DNA of 64,000 nt, taken from Flavicella marina. Its GTDB lineage: Bacteria; Bacteroidota; Bacteroidia; Flavobacteriales; Flavobacteriaceae. Positions 42,327 to 52,043 of the stretch are shown here, piece by piece. The position numbers and the translations under genes were made by a program. A model generated the notes under the pieces. The model was not told where the DNA came from. It saw nothing but the letters and a program-made list of their open reading frames with translations, and made no database searches. The stretch lies in NCBI RefSeq assembly GCF_009193215.1, contig NZ_VYVA01000004.1, positions 186,001-250,000 of the forward strand. The letters are read 5' to 3'. Within the stretch, counting starts at the first letter, position 1. Each line of letters opens with the position of its first letter.

Positions 42327-43433
42327 ATGATTACAACAGACCAGTTCCAAAAATTATCCGACCGAATTAGCAAGCTCAAAAGCTACCTCGAAATTGATAA
42401 AAAACAAATTTTAATCAATAACGAAGAAGAAAAAAGTGCCAACCCAAACTTTTGGAATGACCCTAAGGAAGCTGAAATTGTACTCAAAAATTTAAGATCA
42501 CTCAAAAAATGGGTTGAAGATTACAACAATCTAAACACGTTGCTTGATGATTTATCTGTTCTATTAGAGTTTTTCAAAGAAGGCGAAGCTACTGAGCTTG
42601 AAGTTGATGAATTGGTTTCAAAACTCACCCTTCTTTTAGAAGATGTAGAATTTAGAAACATGCTTTCAGAAAAAGGTGATCAACTGAGTGCTGTATTACA
42701 AATCACTGCAGGTGCAGGTGGTACTGAAAGTTGCGATTGGGCTCAAATGCTAATGCGCATGTATATGATGTGGGCAGAAAAGCAAGGTTTTAAACTAAAA
42801 GAGTTGAATTACCAAGAAGGAGATGCAGCAGGTATAAAAACAGTAACCCTAGAAATTGAAGGAGACTTTGCTTTTGGTTATTTAAAAGGTGAAAATGGCG
42901 TACATCGATTGGTACGAATTTCTCCATTCGATAGCAATGCAAAAAGACATACAAGTTTTGTCTCTGTTTACGTTTACCCGTTAGTAGACGACTCCATAGA
43001 AATTGTAATCAACCCAGCTGATATTTCTATTACTACAGCACGATCAAGTGGTGCAGGAGGACAAAATGTAAATAAAGTCGAGACAAAAGTACAACTTACT
43101 CACAAACCAACAGGAATTCAAATTTCTTGTTCAGAAACACGTTCGCAACACGAAAATAGAGATAGAGCAATGCAAATGTTAAAATCTCAATTGTATGAAA
43201 TAGAATTGAGAAAACAACAAGAGGCTCGAAGTGATATTGAGGCAGGGAAAATGAAAATAGAATGGGGAAGTCAAATAAGAAATTATGTAATGCATCCTTA
43301 CAAAATGGTAAAAGATGTAAGAACCTCTTATGAAACTGGAAACGTTGATGCAGTAATGAATGGTGAAATTGATGAATTTCTAAAAGCATATTTAATGATG
43401 AATTCAGGAACCGAAGACAGCAACGAATTATAA
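42327..43433 (+). CDS. prfB: peptide chain release factor 2
   Basis: Recognises UGA and UAA stop codons and triggers peptide release. The 368-aa protein has the RF2 discriminator tripeptide SPF (in [14 protein letters not shown]) and the catalytic GGQ (residues 244-246). Unlike most prfB genes it reads straight through the region where the programmed +1 frameshift lies: [11 protein letters not shown] is encoded without an in-frame TGA, so the usual autoregulation is absent. A HAD gene follows 15 nt downstream. Confidence 0.96.
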   Translation: MITTDQFQKLSDRISKLKSYLEIDKKQILINNEEEKSANPNFWNDPKEAEIVLKNLRSLKKWVEDYNNLNTLLDDLSVLLEFFKEGEATELEVDELVSKLTLLLEDVEFRNMLSEKGDQLSAVLQITAGAGGTESCDWAQMLMRMYMMWAEKQGFKLKELNYQEGDAAGIKTVTLEIEGDFAFGYLKGENGVHRLVRISPFDSNAKRHTSFVSVYVYPLVDDSIEIVINPADISITTARSSGAGGQNVNKVETKVQLTHKPTGIQISCSETRSQHENRDRAMQMLKSQLYEIELRKQQEARSDIEAGKMKIEWGSQIRNYVMHPYKMVKDVRTSYETGNVDAVMNGEIDEFLKAYLMMNSGTEDSNEL

Positions 43434-43448
43434 AAATCACGTTTGGAA

Positions 43449-44069
43449 ATGACGCAACTAATAGAAACCATTATTTTTGACCTAGGTGGTGTATTTATTG
43501 ATTACAACCCTGAATACTATTATCGAACCATTTTTAAAAACGATTCAAAAAAAATGCAATGGTTTTTAGAAAATGTATGCACTCCTGAATGGAATATAGA
43601 ACAAGATGCCGGTCGAACCATTGAAGAAGCCAATCGGATAAAAATTGCAGAGCACCCAACATATGAGAAAGAAATACGGTCCTTTTATGAGAATTGGAGA
43701 ACCATGTGTAAAGGTACTTACCAAGGCACACTTGATATTTTTGAAGCCATAAAAAACTCAGGAAAATATAACTATTATGCCTTGACAAATTTCTCTGCTG
43801 AAACATGGCCTATAGCAACGGAAATGTTTCCTTACTTAAATACTTTCCAAGGAGTTGTAGTCTCAGGACATGTTAAAATGCGTAAGCCCTTTGCTCCTAT
43901 TTACGAACATCTATTGACTAAATACGATATCAATCCTACAACAGCGGTTTTTATTGATGACAGTTTACCGAATATAGAAATGGCAAAGGAATTAGGAATT
44001 CACGGAATCCATTTTCAATCACCTGAACAGCTGAAAAGAGAATTAGAAAAATTAAATATTCAACTATGA
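43449..44069 (+). CDS. HAD-superfamily hydrolase
   Basis: A 206-aa phosphatase-like protein. Motif I is FDLGGVF, followed by an alpha-helical cap, motif II (YALTNFSAE), motif III Lys (MRKPFAPIY) and motif IV (VFIDDSLPN), the haloacid dehalogenase-like HAD-IA layout. Substrate unknown. I start at the ATG at 43449 in place of a TTG two codons upstream. It lies 15 nt after prfB and overlaps the next gene by 4 nt. Confidence 0.85.
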   Translation: MTQLIETIIFDLGGVFIDYNPEYYYRTIFKNDSKKMQWFLENVCTPEWNIEQDAGRTIEEANRIKIAEHPTYEKEIRSFYENWRTMCKGTYQGTLDIFEAIKNSGKYNYYALTNFSAETWPIATEMFPYLNTFQGVVVSGHVKMRKPFAPIYEHLLTKYDINPTTAVFIDDSLPNIEMAKELGIHGIHFQSPEQLKRELEKLNIQL

Positions 44070-44413
44070 TTAAAATATACCACAATCCAAGATGCACAAA
44101 AAGTAGACAAGGAGTAGCTGTTTTGGAAAATGCTAAGGTACCATTCGAAACTATAAAATATTTAGAAACACCTTTAAATGAAAACGAGTTAAAAGACATC
44201 ATAAAACTGCTAAACATCACTCCGATTGAGCTGGTTAGAAAAACAGAAAAAATTTGGAAAGAAAACTATAAGGGAAAAGAGTTTTCTGATGCAGCTATTG
44301 TAAAAGCCATGATTGACAACCCAAAATTAATTGAAAGACCGATTGTTGTAAAAGAAAACAAAGCGGTTATTGGGAGACCCACTGAGTTAATAGTTGATTT
44401 ACTTGAAAAATAA
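44066..44413 (+). CDS. arsC: ArsC-family arsenate reductase (glutaredoxin type)
   Basis: A 115-aa thioredoxin-fold protein of the ArsC/YffB family. The catalytic Cys10 lies in HNPRCTKSR and the substrate-binding arginines are present (RPIVV, GRPTE), as in true glutaredoxin-dependent arsenate reductases. There is no arsenic transporter or ArsR nearby; it overlaps a HAD gene by 4 nt, so it may serve as a stand-alone detoxification or redox enzyme. Confidence 0.87.
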   Translation: MIKIYHNPRCTKSRQGVAVLENAKVPFETIKYLETPLNENELKDIIKLLNITPIELVRKTEKIWKENYKGKEFSDAAIVKAMIDNPKLIERPIVVKENKAVIGRPTELIVDLLEK

Positions 44414-44581
44414 ATTAGTCAAAAATACTTTTGGAACTATATATTCCTAAATGCTGACGATTCAAAACAAAGAAAAATTTTGTAGAAAGATTCGCTGCAA
44501 TTTAATGGAACCCATGATAAAACCTGAAAAAAAACACTACAGAATATGTTTATCAAAAACAACTTTTAGTTAAACATTTCG

Positions 44582-44589
44582 TATCTTTG
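44582..44589 (+). promoter_or_regulatory. -7 element of the aldonolactone oxidase-like gene
   Basis: TATCTTTG, 18 nt before the ATG at 44608; it contains the TTG that a longer reading would use. Confidence 0.5.
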
Positions 44590-44607
44590 CACAAATATTT
44601 ACCCACA

Positions 44608-45912
44608 ATGACAAGAAAAGAAAAAGGTGTATGGGTTAGTTGGAATGAAAACATCCAACATAAGTACAAAAATCTCTATACAGTTCAAACTGAAAAAGAG
44701 CTACAAGAAGTTGTAGAAAAATCTGAAAAATTAAGAATCTTCGGGAACAAACAGTCTTCAGCAGACATCAGTGCTGGGCTAGAGACACTAGTCGATATTC
44801 GAAATTATAATAAAATACTTTCTTACGACGATACAAAATTACAAATTACTGTAGAAGCAGGTATCACGCTAGAAACACTTATAGAAGCAATTGAAAATAA
44901 AGGGTGGTGTATACCATGCTTACCTGATATCAATACTGTTACTCTAGGAGGAGCTTTGGCCACAGGTACACACGGAACAAGTGGAAAAATCTTAGCACAA
45001 TACGTACAATCGTTTCGAATCGTACTCGCTGATGGTACATTGAAAGAGGTAATCGATGGAGATGAATTGATGGATGCATTGAGAGTTTCAATGGGGGTAT
45101 TAGGCGTCTTTTCTACGATTACAATAGCCTGTGAACCTAATTATACACTTCATGTAAAAGAAGCTCCACAAAAGGATGCCATTTGGACAAAAAATTTAAA
45201 AGAAAAAATTGATCAATATGACTTTTTAAGAGTCTTATGGATGCCTCATACTGATAAAGGATATGTGATTACTGGTGATAAAATTGCACCAGAAAAAAAC
45301 ATCATAGAAAAAAATGGACCATCCTACTTAAAATATCGAAGAGATGTTTCCAAAATTTTATACAAACACACACATACCTATCCGTGGTTCACATCAGTAG
45401 CCAATAAAATACTGGCCCTTGCTTTTTTCAATAGCAAAAAAGAACACAAAGGTAGTTTATATCAAGCAACTGTAACCAAATCGAGAGGATCTACCTTAGA
45501 ACTAGCAGAATGGACCATTGCCTTAGATGATTTTCAAAAGGTTTTTGAAGAACTCAAAGCTGAGATCAACAAATGGAGCAACAAATCGTTTATCCATATT
45601 CCAATGGATGTTCGATTTATAAAAGCCGACAACTCTTGGTTAAGTTACGCTTACAAACAAGATACCGTTACCGTAGGCTGTGTCTCTAGAAATGCACAAA
45701 CTGCTGATAGCTATGAAGCCTTTAAAACAGTTGAAAACATTTTCATCAAACACGGTGGTCGCCCGCATTGGGGAAAACGTTTCAAAGCGAGAGATCCTGA
45801 AATGGAACAACTCTACCCTAAATGGAATGATTTCAAAAATTTAAGAAAGAAATTAGACCCAAATAATAAATTCTTAAACACCTATTTAAAAGAATTATTC
45901 GATGAAAAATAA
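44608..45912 (+). CDS. D-arabinono-1,4-lactone oxidase-like flavoprotein
   Basis: A 434-aa FAD-binding oxidoreductase of the vanillyl-alcohol-oxidase fold. The FAD domain shows LVDIRNYNKIL, AGITLETLIEAIENKG and GGALATGTHGTSGK; the C-terminal ALO domain ends with HWGKRFKARDPEMEQLYPKWNDF. The loop that usually holds the covalent-FAD histidine (GxxHS/C) reads FGNKQSS, with Gln49 in that place, so FAD may be bound non-covalently. It overlaps a beta-phosphoglucomutase-like gene by 11 nt, suggesting sugar-acid metabolism. Confidence 0.85.
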   Translation: MTRKEKGVWVSWNENIQHKYKNLYTVQTEKELQEVVEKSEKLRIFGNKQSSADISAGLETLVDIRNYNKILSYDDTKLQITVEAGITLETLIEAIENKGWCIPCLPDINTVTLGGALATGTHGTSGKILAQYVQSFRIVLADGTLKEVIDGDELMDALRVSMGVLGVFSTITIACEPNYTLHVKEAPQKDAIWTKNLKEKIDQYDFLRVLWMPHTDKGYVITGDKIAPEKNIIEKNGPSYLKYRRDVSKILYKHTHTYPWFTSVANKILALAFFNSKKEHKGSLYQATVTKSRGSTLELAEWTIALDDFQKVFEELKAEINKWSNKSFIHIPMDVRFIKADNSWLSYAYKQDTVTVGCVSRNAQTADSYEAFKTVENIFIKHGGRPHWGKRFKARDPEMEQLYPKWNDFKNLRKKLDPNNKFLNTYLKELFDEK

Positions 45913-46579
45913 TGATTTTCCTGTTGGCTTTTTATTTGATTTTGATGGCGTTATAGTCAATAGTGTAGATAGCCATGTCAACGCTTGGAAAGAAGCCTTT
46001 GAAAAAATATTCCATAAAAAACTCACTTATTTTCCGCACGAAGAATTGGCTGGAAAATCACCACATTTGATTTCAGAGCATTTAGCAAATGCAGCTGGCT
46101 CTATTGAAAAAAGCCTTGAACTGTATTTATTAAAAGGCGATATTTTGCATAGTAGTAACACACCTCCTATTCTATTGCCTGGTGTCAAAGAAATACAACA
46201 ATTTTTAGCTAATAGAAGTATTCCACATGGAATTGCAAGCAATGCTACTCGAATGTTTGTAAAAAACAGTGTGGCACAACTTGATTTAGGTTTCAAACAT
46301 ATTTTCGGATTAGAGAATTACAAATTTCCAAAACCAAATCCTGAAGCCTATATCACTTTAGCAAACCATTTAGAGATTCCGGCTAGGGAATACAAAAATG
46401 TTTGGGTTTTTGAAGATAGTCTTACAGGAACAAAAGCTGCCGTAGATGCAGGAATGGTTCCTATTGGAATTTTAACCATGAACACGAAAGAACAGATGGA
46501 GGCAGCTGGAAGTAAACACACCTTCCCTACACTATTGGAAGCATTTGAGTATATAGAAAACCCGGCAAATTTTAATTAA
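45902..46579 (+). CDS. HAD-superfamily phosphatase, beta-phosphoglucomutase-like
   Basis: A 225-aa HAD-IA hydrolase. Motif I is FLFDFDGVIVNS, the cap carries the HxxxWxxA pattern (DSHVNAWKEAFE), motif II SNATR, motif III FPKPNPEAY and motif IV FEDSLTGTKAA. It resembles beta-phosphoglucomutases or sugar-phosphate phosphatases. Translationally coupled to the aldonolactone oxidase-like gene (11-nt overlap). Its 3' end overlaps the convergent gene by 8 nt. Confidence 0.87.
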   Translation: MKNNDFPVGFLFDFDGVIVNSVDSHVNAWKEAFEKIFHKKLTYFPHEELAGKSPHLISEHLANAAGSIEKSLELYLLKGDILHSSNTPPILLPGVKEIQQFLANRSIPHGIASNATRMFVKNSVAQLDLGFKHIFGLENYKFPKPNPEAYITLANHLEIPAREYKNVWVFEDSLTGTKAAVDAGMVPIGILTMNTKEQMEAAGSKHTFPTLLEAFEYIENPANFN

Positions 46580-47051
46580 AATACAACTCTTTTAACTGTT
46601 GATTGTATTCGAATTGTAAGTCTTCGTGTACCACTTTAATTTTTTTCTCTAAACTTAACAGCTCTCGGTTGTATAAATTCTTTAAAACCAAACTATGCCG
46701 AATAGAAGGTTTTACATTTTTTAAAGATTCACAAAAATAAAGAAGTAGCTCTATCTCTGTAGGTTTCTTTTTTGAATAACGTATGTTTGTTTTCACCATT
46801 CTTAGAATCTTTCGAACGGTCTTTTTCATGTAAAAATAGCTGCTGGTATTTATCGTTTCAAACAAAGCGTCCATTTCTGCTTGAACGGTTTCAATATACC
46901 CCTCTTCGTTCTCTGCTTCTAGCAAAAGATATGTCAATAATTCCTTATTTTCTTTTTTAAATTTTGCCAAATGCAAACAAATCTGCAACAACTCATCTTG
47001 AGTGGCATGAGATAATTCTGACTTTAATTCTTTTAAACTCGCTGCTTTCAT
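46572..47051 (-). CDS. 159-aa helical hypothetical protein
   Basis: A soluble, strongly helical, Lys/Glu/Leu-rich protein (SLKELKSELSHATQDELLQICLHLAKFKKENKELLTYLLLEAE in sequence pieces) with a basic middle (MKKTVRKILRMVKTNIRYSKKKPTEIELLLYF). No signal peptide, no membrane segment, no catalytic motif. I recognise no named family. It overlaps the HAD gene on the other strand by 8 nt. Confidence 0.65.
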   Translation of the reverse strand: MKAASLKELKSELSHATQDELLQICLHLAKFKKENKELLTYLLLEAENEEGYIETVQAEMDALFETINTSSYFYMKKTVRKILRMVKTNIRYSKKKPTEIELLLYFCESLKNVKPSIRHSLVLKNLYNRELLSLEKKIKVVHEDLQFEYNQQLKELYFN

Positions 47052-47103
47052 AAATTCAATCCGATAAAAGTTGTAGCATTGAAATGTACCTAAACTATTT
47101 CAC

Positions 47104-47138
47104 AAAAAAAAGGGATTGCAATCCATTGCAATCCCTTT
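47104..47138 (-). terminator. terminator of the small membrane protein gene
   Basis: A perfect 14-bp stem (47109-47122 with 47125-47138) with a 2-nt loop. The A run at 47104-47111 gives the U run on the minus strand; the plus strand shows a T run a little later (47144-47152). Confidence 0.85.
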
Positions 47139-47164
47139 GTATATTTTTTTTTGGAAAACTCTAT

Positions 47165-47326
47165 TTACTCTTTAGATTTTTCTTGTTTTTTCAACATTAA
47201 GTTTTCAAATATTGTTCCTCCAATCCAATAAGGAACTACAAAAGTCAATAAGAAAATTAACAACCAAAAACCTGCTGTAAAAACAAAAAGAAATAATAAA
47301 AATCCTAAATATTGAGAAACGTCCAT
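47165..47326 (-). CDS. small membrane protein
   Basis: A 53-aa protein with one long or two tight hydrophobic segments (YLGFLLFLFVFTAGFWLLIFLLTFVVPYW in sequence) and a charged C terminus (LMLKKQEKSKE). I start at the ATG at 47326 (MDVSQYLGF); the TTG at 47362 lies in the -7 element TATTTTTG (47367-47360). Promoter, short coding region and strong terminator together argue for a real gene. Function unknown. Confidence 0.65.
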   Translation of the reverse strand: MDVSQYLGFLLFLFVFTAGFWLLIFLLTFVVPYWIGGTIFENLMLKKQEKSKE

Positions 47327-47359
47327 AATAATTTTATCTATGTAATAATTTATTCGCAG

Positions 47360-47367
47360 CAAAAATA
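47360..47367 (-). promoter_or_regulatory. -7 element of the small membrane protein gene
   Basis: Minus-strand TATTTTTG, 33 nt upstream of the ATG at 47326. Confidence 0.45.
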
Positions 47368-47479
47368 ATATTTTTTTCAGAGTATGCCTATTTTTTACAA
47401 CATATTTTTAGAGGTCAATAAAAGAGTAATTCATCTTAAAAAAAGACTTGTTTGGCAATGTAAAAAGAGGCTGATTGCT

Positions 47480-47487
47480 TATATTTG
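47480..47487 (+). promoter_or_regulatory. fumC -7 element
   Basis: TATATTTG on the plus strand, 81 nt before the fumC ATG. The nearest TTG (47452-47454) is 25 nt upstream, slightly beyond the usual range. Confidence 0.45.
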
Positions 47488-47568
47488 TGTGGCTTTATAA
47501 AATGGGTTTTTCGTTTATAGAAAAGCACATTTGTTAAGACCTCTATCGCACAATAAAATAATAGTATT

Positions 47569-48966
47569 ATGGAATATAGAATTGAAAAAGACACCATGGG
47601 TGAGGTTAAAGTACCTGCCGACAAATATTGGGGTGCACAAACAGAACGTTCAAGGAATAATTTTAAAATTGGTCCTGCTGCTAGCATGCCATTAGAAGTG
47701 GTTTATGGTTTTGCTTATTTGAAAAAAGCTGCTGCTCATGCCAACAGTGAATTAGGCGTTTTATCTGAAGAAAAAAGAGATTTAATTTCTGCTGCTTGTG
47801 ATGAAATTTTAGCTGGAAAACACGACGATCAATTCCCTTTGGTTGTTTGGCAGACAGGTTCTGGAACGCAGTCAAACATGAATTCGAATGAGGTAATTGC
47901 AAATCGTGCACAAGAATTGGCAGGACGTGTAATTGGTGAAGGCGAAAAAGTAATTCAACCTAATGATGATGTAAACAAATCACAATCATCTAACGATACT
48001 TTTCCAACAGGAATGCACATTGCGTCCTACAAAATGGTTGTCGAAACTACCATTCCTGGTGTTGAACAATTAAGAAATACTTTAAAAGCTAAATCAGAAG
48101 CTTTCAAAGATGTTGTAAAAATTGGACGTACGCATTTAATGGATGCAACTCCTTTGACAATTGGTCAAGAGTTTTCTGGTTATGTTTCTCAGTTAGATCA
48201 TGGCTTAAAAGCCTTAAAAAACACGCTTCCGCATTTAGCAGAATTAGCTTTGGGAGGAACGGCTGTAGGTACAGGTTTGAACACACCTGCTGGATACGAT
48301 GTATTAGTAGCTGAAAAAATTGCTGAATTTACTGGGTTGCCTTTCGTAACAGCTGAAAATAAATTTGAAGCTTTGGCTGCACATGATGCCATTGTAGAAA
48401 CTCACGGTGCATTGAAACAAATTGCTGTTTCTTTAAACAAAATTGCTAACGATATCCGTTTGATGGCCTCAGGTCCAAGATCTGGTATTGGTGAATTGAT
48501 CATCCCAGCAAACGAACCTGGATCTTCAATCATGCCAGGAAAAGTAAACCCTACTCAATGTGAAGCTATCACCATGGTTGCTGCCCAAGTAATGGGAAAT
48601 GACGTTGCTATTGGTGTGGGTGGTTTACAAGGACATTATGAATTGAATGTTTTCAAACCAGTTATGGCAAAAAATTTGATTGAGTCTGCAAGGTTGATCG
48701 GAGATGCTTGTGTTTCTTTTGATGTAAACTGTGCGGTTGGTATCGAACCAAATCATCCAGTAATTGAAAAACTATTGAACAACTCATTGATGTTGGTAAC
48801 TGCATTGAATACTAAAATTGGTTACTACAAAGCTGCTGAAATTGCAAACACAGCACATGCTAATGGAACAACATTGAAAGAAGAAGCTGTTCGTTTGGGT
48901 TATGTAACAGAAGCTGAATATGACGAATGGGTAAAACCAGAAGACATGATCGGAAGTATGAAATAA
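47569..48966 (+). CDS. fumC: class II fumarate hydratase
   Basis: Interconverts fumarate and malate in the TCA cycle. The 465-aa protein carries the superfamily signature [16 protein letters not shown], the GxThxxDATP-type segment ([20 protein letters not shown]), SSNDTFPT near residue 140 and the N-terminal [19 protein letters not shown]. This is the iron-independent homotetrameric class. Monocistronic, with terminator. Confidence 0.97.
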   Translation: MEYRIEKDTMGEVKVPADKYWGAQTERSRNNFKIGPAASMPLEVVYGFAYLKKAAAHANSELGVLSEEKRDLISAACDEILAGKHDDQFPLVVWQTGSGTQSNMNSNEVIANRAQELAGRVIGEGEKVIQPNDDVNKSQSSNDTFPTGMHIASYKMVVETTIPGVEQLRNTLKAKSEAFKDVVKIGRTHLMDATPLTIGQEFSGYVSQLDHGLKALKNTLPHLAELALGGTAVGTGLNTPAGYDVLVAEKIAEFTGLPFVTAENKFEALAAHDAIVETHGALKQIAVSLNKIANDIRLMASGPRSGIGELIIPANEPGSSIMPGKVNPTQCEAITMVAAQVMGNDVAIGVGGLQGHYELNVFKPVMAKNLIESARLIGDACVSFDVNCAVGIEPNHPVIEKLLNNSLMLVTALNTKIGYYKAAEIANTAHANGTTLKEEAVRLGYVTEAEYDEWVKPEDMIGSMK

Positions 48967-48988
48967 TACTTTTGTATTCTTATATACC

Positions 48989-49022
48989 AAAACCTCCTGA
49001 TTCTTATCTAGGAGGTTTTTTT
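48989..49022 (+). terminator. fumC terminator
   Basis: A 10-bp stem (48989-48998 with 49010-49019), an 11-nt loop and a T run. Confidence 0.88.
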
Positions 49023-49032
49023 ATTTAAAAAC

Positions 49033-49055
49033 GAGGCTTCGACATGCTCAGCCTC
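49033..49055. repeat. dispersed hairpin repeat
   Basis: GAGGC (49033-49037), core TTCGACATGCTCA, GCCTC (49051-49055). The core is the reverse complement of the TGAGCTTGTCGAA family; the 5-bp arms are complementary. Confidence 0.75.
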
Positions 49056-49100
49056 CTTTATTATACCCTGATTCAAATATTTAAACTGAATTCCCAACCT

Positions 49101-49199
49101 TGTCCCCTTCGACGCATGTTTAGCTTACTTTTTTATCCTGAATCCCATATGTTATACCCTGTATTAACCACCTCGTACCCTGATCCTGTCGAAGGGTAC
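49101..49199. repeat. degenerate and intact copies of the dispersed repeat
   Basis: A degenerate copy lies near 49104-49125. A second copy has 7-bp arms GTACCCT (49175-49181) and AGGGTAC (49193-49199) around the loop GATCCTGTCGA. It abuts the stop codon of the alkB-like gene on the minus strand. Confidence 0.65.
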
Positions 49200-49808
49200 T
49201 TAGTCAAATTTATGGATTGATCTGAATGTCAAATTAATTCTAGGGAATTTCACTTTTTTAGATTTAGGTAAACTATGCAACCATTGCTCTTGTGTTGAAC
49301 CTTTCATCACCAATAAATCGCCTTTTTCCAATGTAAAAGTTACTTTATGTTTGTTTTCTTTATGTTTGAAAACAAAATTTCTTGCTGCCCCTAAGCTCAA
49401 TGATGCGATTGCAGCATGTTCTTTCATTTCCTTTTCACCATCAGAATGCCATCCCATTCCCTCTTCTCCTGAATGATATAAATTCAACAAACAAGAATTA
49501 TAAGACGTACCTGTCTTCGTTTCTACCAAAGATTTCAATTCCAAAAGTTCTTTAGTCCACGGTATTGTATGCCTTTCTACACCAGCATAGGTATAAGTTA
49601 AACTCTTTTCAGAATACAATGCTACCTTTCTGTCTAACGTAATTTTTTTTCCGAACAACACAGAAGAATCCCTTTTCCATGCAATTTTTGAAAGCAATAT
49701 ATCAAAATAATTCAATGCTTCTTTTTGACTTAGTATCGCTCCATGATAATACACCTCTCCATCAAAAGGTAATTTATTTGATAATGGGTTGCTATCAAAC
49801 AAATCCAT
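49200..49808 (-). CDS. AlkB-like 2-oxoglutarate/Fe(II) dioxygenase
   Basis: Oxidative demethylase of alkylated DNA or RNA bases. The 202-aa protein shows the jelly-roll motifs: the LYHSGEEGMGWHSDGE segment with the Fe-binding HxD, IASLSLGAARNFVFKHK, and the C-terminal distal His/Arg region (QEQWLHSLPKSKKVKFPRINLTFR). It lies 6 nt after the S9 peptidase stop on the same strand and may be cotranscribed. Confidence 0.92.
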   Translation of the reverse strand: MDLFDSNPLSNKLPFDGEVYYHGAILSQKEALNYFDILLSKIAWKRDSSVLFGKKITLDRKVALYSEKSLTYTYAGVERHTIPWTKELLELKSLVETKTGTSYNSCLLNLYHSGEEGMGWHSDGEKEMKEHAAIASLSLGAARNFVFKHKENKHKVTFTLEKGDLLVMKGSTQEQWLHSLPKSKKVKFPRINLTFRSIHKFD

Positions 49809-49814
49809 CAGTAA

Positions 49815-51980
49815 TTAGTTTGTTTTCCCTTCTAAATCTAAAAAGAAAGAATAATCACGTGCCACTTCTTTCAAAGCATCAAAACGTCCAGATGCACCAC
49901 CATGCCCTGTTTCCATATCTGTATGCATCATAAGCTTGTTAGTACCTGTACTGTATTCTCTTAATTTTGCAATCCATTTTGCAGGCTCCCAATATTGCAC
50001 TTGTGAATCGTGCAAGCCAGTAGTAATAAATAAATTTGGATATGCTTGTCTCTTCACATTGTCATAAGGAGAATATTGACGCATATAATCGTAATATTCT
50101 TTGACATTCGGATTTCCCCATTCATCATATTCACCTGTAGTTAACGGAATCGTTTCATCAAGCATCGTAGACATTACATCTACAAAAGGTACTGCAGCAA
50201 TAACCCCGTTGTACAATTCAGGGTTTAAATTAATCACAGCTCCCATCAACAAGCCTCCTGCTGATCCTCCCATCGCATATAAGTGCTTTTCAGAAGTATA
50301 ATTCTGTTCTATCAAATATTTACTACAGTCGATGTAATCGTAAAATGTATTCAGTTTGTTGAATAACTTTCCGTCTTCATACCATTCACGGCCTAAATAT
50401 TCACTTCCACGAATATGTGCAATTCCATATACAAAACCTCGATCTAACAAACTGAGACGAGTTGTGCTAAATCCAGCATCAATTGTATGTCCATAAGAGC
50501 CATAGGCATATAATAAAAATGGTGTGTTTTGATTTAGCTCCGTATCTTTTCTATACACCAAAGAAACAGCAACTTTTTTACCGTCTCTAGCGGGAACCCA
50601 AATACGTTTCGATTGGTAGTTTTCTTTATTGAATTTTCCTCCTAGAACTTCCTGTTCTTTTTTTATTTCTTTCGACTGATCGACCATGTTAAAATCAATC
50701 ACAGAACTAGGGGTTGTCATAGAATTGTATCCATAGCGAATGGTCTCTGTATCAAATTCAGGATTTGCATAAACATATGCTGAATAGGTTTCTTCTCCGA
50801 AGTCTAAATAATAGTCTTCGCTACCATCCCATTTTTTAATTCTGATACTGTTCAATCCATTATTTCTCTCCTCTAAAACCAAATGATTTTTAAAAATAGA
50901 AATATCTTCTAACAATACATCTTCACGATGCGCAATTACTTCCTCCCAATTTTCTTTGGTTGTTTTTGATATTGGTGTACGCATCAACTTAAAATTCTTT
51001 GCATTGTCTTTATTGGTAACAATGTAAAAGTGCTCATCAAAATGAGATATACTGTATTCTAAATCTCTTTCTCTTGGTTGAAAAACGCGAAAAGTTCCAT
51101 TTGGATTATCGGCCTCTAAAAACTGATATTCTGTAGAAACAGTGCTATACGAACCAATCACTAAATATTCATGAGATTTCGATTTTGTAACATAGGTGCT
51201 AAATGTTTCATCTTTCTCTTCAAAAACGACAACATCATCCTTCGCCTCAGTTCTTAATTCATGTTTTTTTATTTGTGAACTTCGAAGTGTTTCAGGATCT
51301 TTTTTGGTGTAAAAAAACGTATTGTTATCATTTGCCCAAACTGCACCACCAGTAGTGTTTTCAATGGCATCATTAAATACCTCTCCAGAAATCAAATCTT
51401 TCACATATAAGGTATATTGGCGTCTACTTACGGTATCTACAGCAAAGATAGCTTTTGTATTATCAGGACTAATAGACAATCCACCTAATGCATAATAATC
51501 ATATCCTTCTGCCATGACATTCACATCAAAAAGCAACTCTTCTTCTGCATCTAAACTCCCCTTCTTTCTAGTGTAAATAGGGTATTGTTTCCCTACTTCA
51601 TATCTCGTGATATAATAATATCCATTCTTTTTATAAGGAACAGAAGCATCGTCTTCTTTGATTCTCCCCTTCATTTCTTCAAACAACGCTTCTTGAAAAT
51701 CTTCTGTATGCTTTGTCTCTTCTTCAAAAAATGAATTCTCCGCATTTAAATAATCTAAAACTTCTAGTGTTTGTTCATCTTTAACCTCAGCATTTTTCTG
51801 TTCATCAGTTAAACGCATCCAATGGTAATTGTCTACACGTACATCTCCATGCTTTTCAAAAGTAGTTGGAATCTTCTTTGCTACCGGTGCTTGAGTACTA
51901 ATTTTAGTCATGTTATTTTTATTACAAGAGAGCACAAAAATAAGACTAAAAAGCGCCAAACCTAAATTTATTTTATACAT
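49815..51980 (-). CDS. S9A prolyl oligopeptidase / oligopeptidase B-like lipoprotein
   Basis: A 721-aa exported serine peptidase. A lipoprotein signal (LIFVLSCNK, Cys near residue 19) precedes an N-terminal beta-propeller and a C-terminal alpha/beta-hydrolase domain with Ser573 in GGSAGGLLMG, Asp658 in GLHDSQVQYW and His693 in ETGHGGASGR as the triad. Family members cut short peptides after basic residues or proline; the lipoprotein anchor places this one at the membrane. Possibly leads an operon with the alkB-like gene. Confidence 0.93.
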   Translation of the reverse strand: MYKINLGLALFSLIFVLSCNKNNMTKISTQAPVAKKIPTTFEKHGDVRVDNYHWMRLTDEQKNAEVKDEQTLEVLDYLNAENSFFEEETKHTEDFQEALFEEMKGRIKEDDASVPYKKNGYYYITRYEVGKQYPIYTRKKGSLDAEEELLFDVNVMAEGYDYYALGGLSISPDNTKAIFAVDTVSRRQYTLYVKDLISGEVFNDAIENTTGGAVWANDNNTFFYTKKDPETLRSSQIKKHELRTEAKDDVVVFEEKDETFSTYVTKSKSHEYLVIGSYSTVSTEYQFLEADNPNGTFRVFQPRERDLEYSISHFDEHFYIVTNKDNAKNFKLMRTPISKTTKENWEEVIAHREDVLLEDISIFKNHLVLEERNNGLNSIRIKKWDGSEDYYLDFGEETYSAYVYANPEFDTETIRYGYNSMTTPSSVIDFNMVDQSKEIKKEQEVLGGKFNKENYQSKRIWVPARDGKKVAVSLVYRKDTELNQNTPFLLYAYGSYGHTIDAGFSTTRLSLLDRGFVYGIAHIRGSEYLGREWYEDGKLFNKLNTFYDYIDCSKYLIEQNYTSEKHLYAMGGSAGGLLMGAVINLNPELYNGVIAAVPFVDVMSTMLDETIPLTTGEYDEWGNPNVKEYYDYMRQYSPYDNVKRQAYPNLFITTGLHDSQVQYWEPAKWIAKLREYSTGTNKLMMHTDMETGHGGASGRFDALKEVARDYSFFLDLEGKTN

Positions 51981-51993
51981 TTATGCTATGGTT

Positions 51994-52010
51994 ATTGGTG
52001 TTCTACCAAT
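51994..52010. promoter_or_regulatory. small dyad in the S9 peptidase / ybaB divergent region
   Basis: ATTGGT (51994-51999) and ACCAAT (52005-52010), 5-nt spacer. Possible operator between the divergent genes. Confidence 0.3.
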
Positions 52011-52043
52011 TTAGTTATTATTACTCGAAAAAAACTTCACACT

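Noticed and set aside
44066-44413. Arsenic resistance operon
   Set aside because: Only arsC is present; no arsR, acr3/arsB or other arsenic gene nearby.
46027-46296. 89-aa minus-strand ORF inside the HAD gene
   Set aside because: Antisense shadow of the conserved cap domain, with no start signal or family match.
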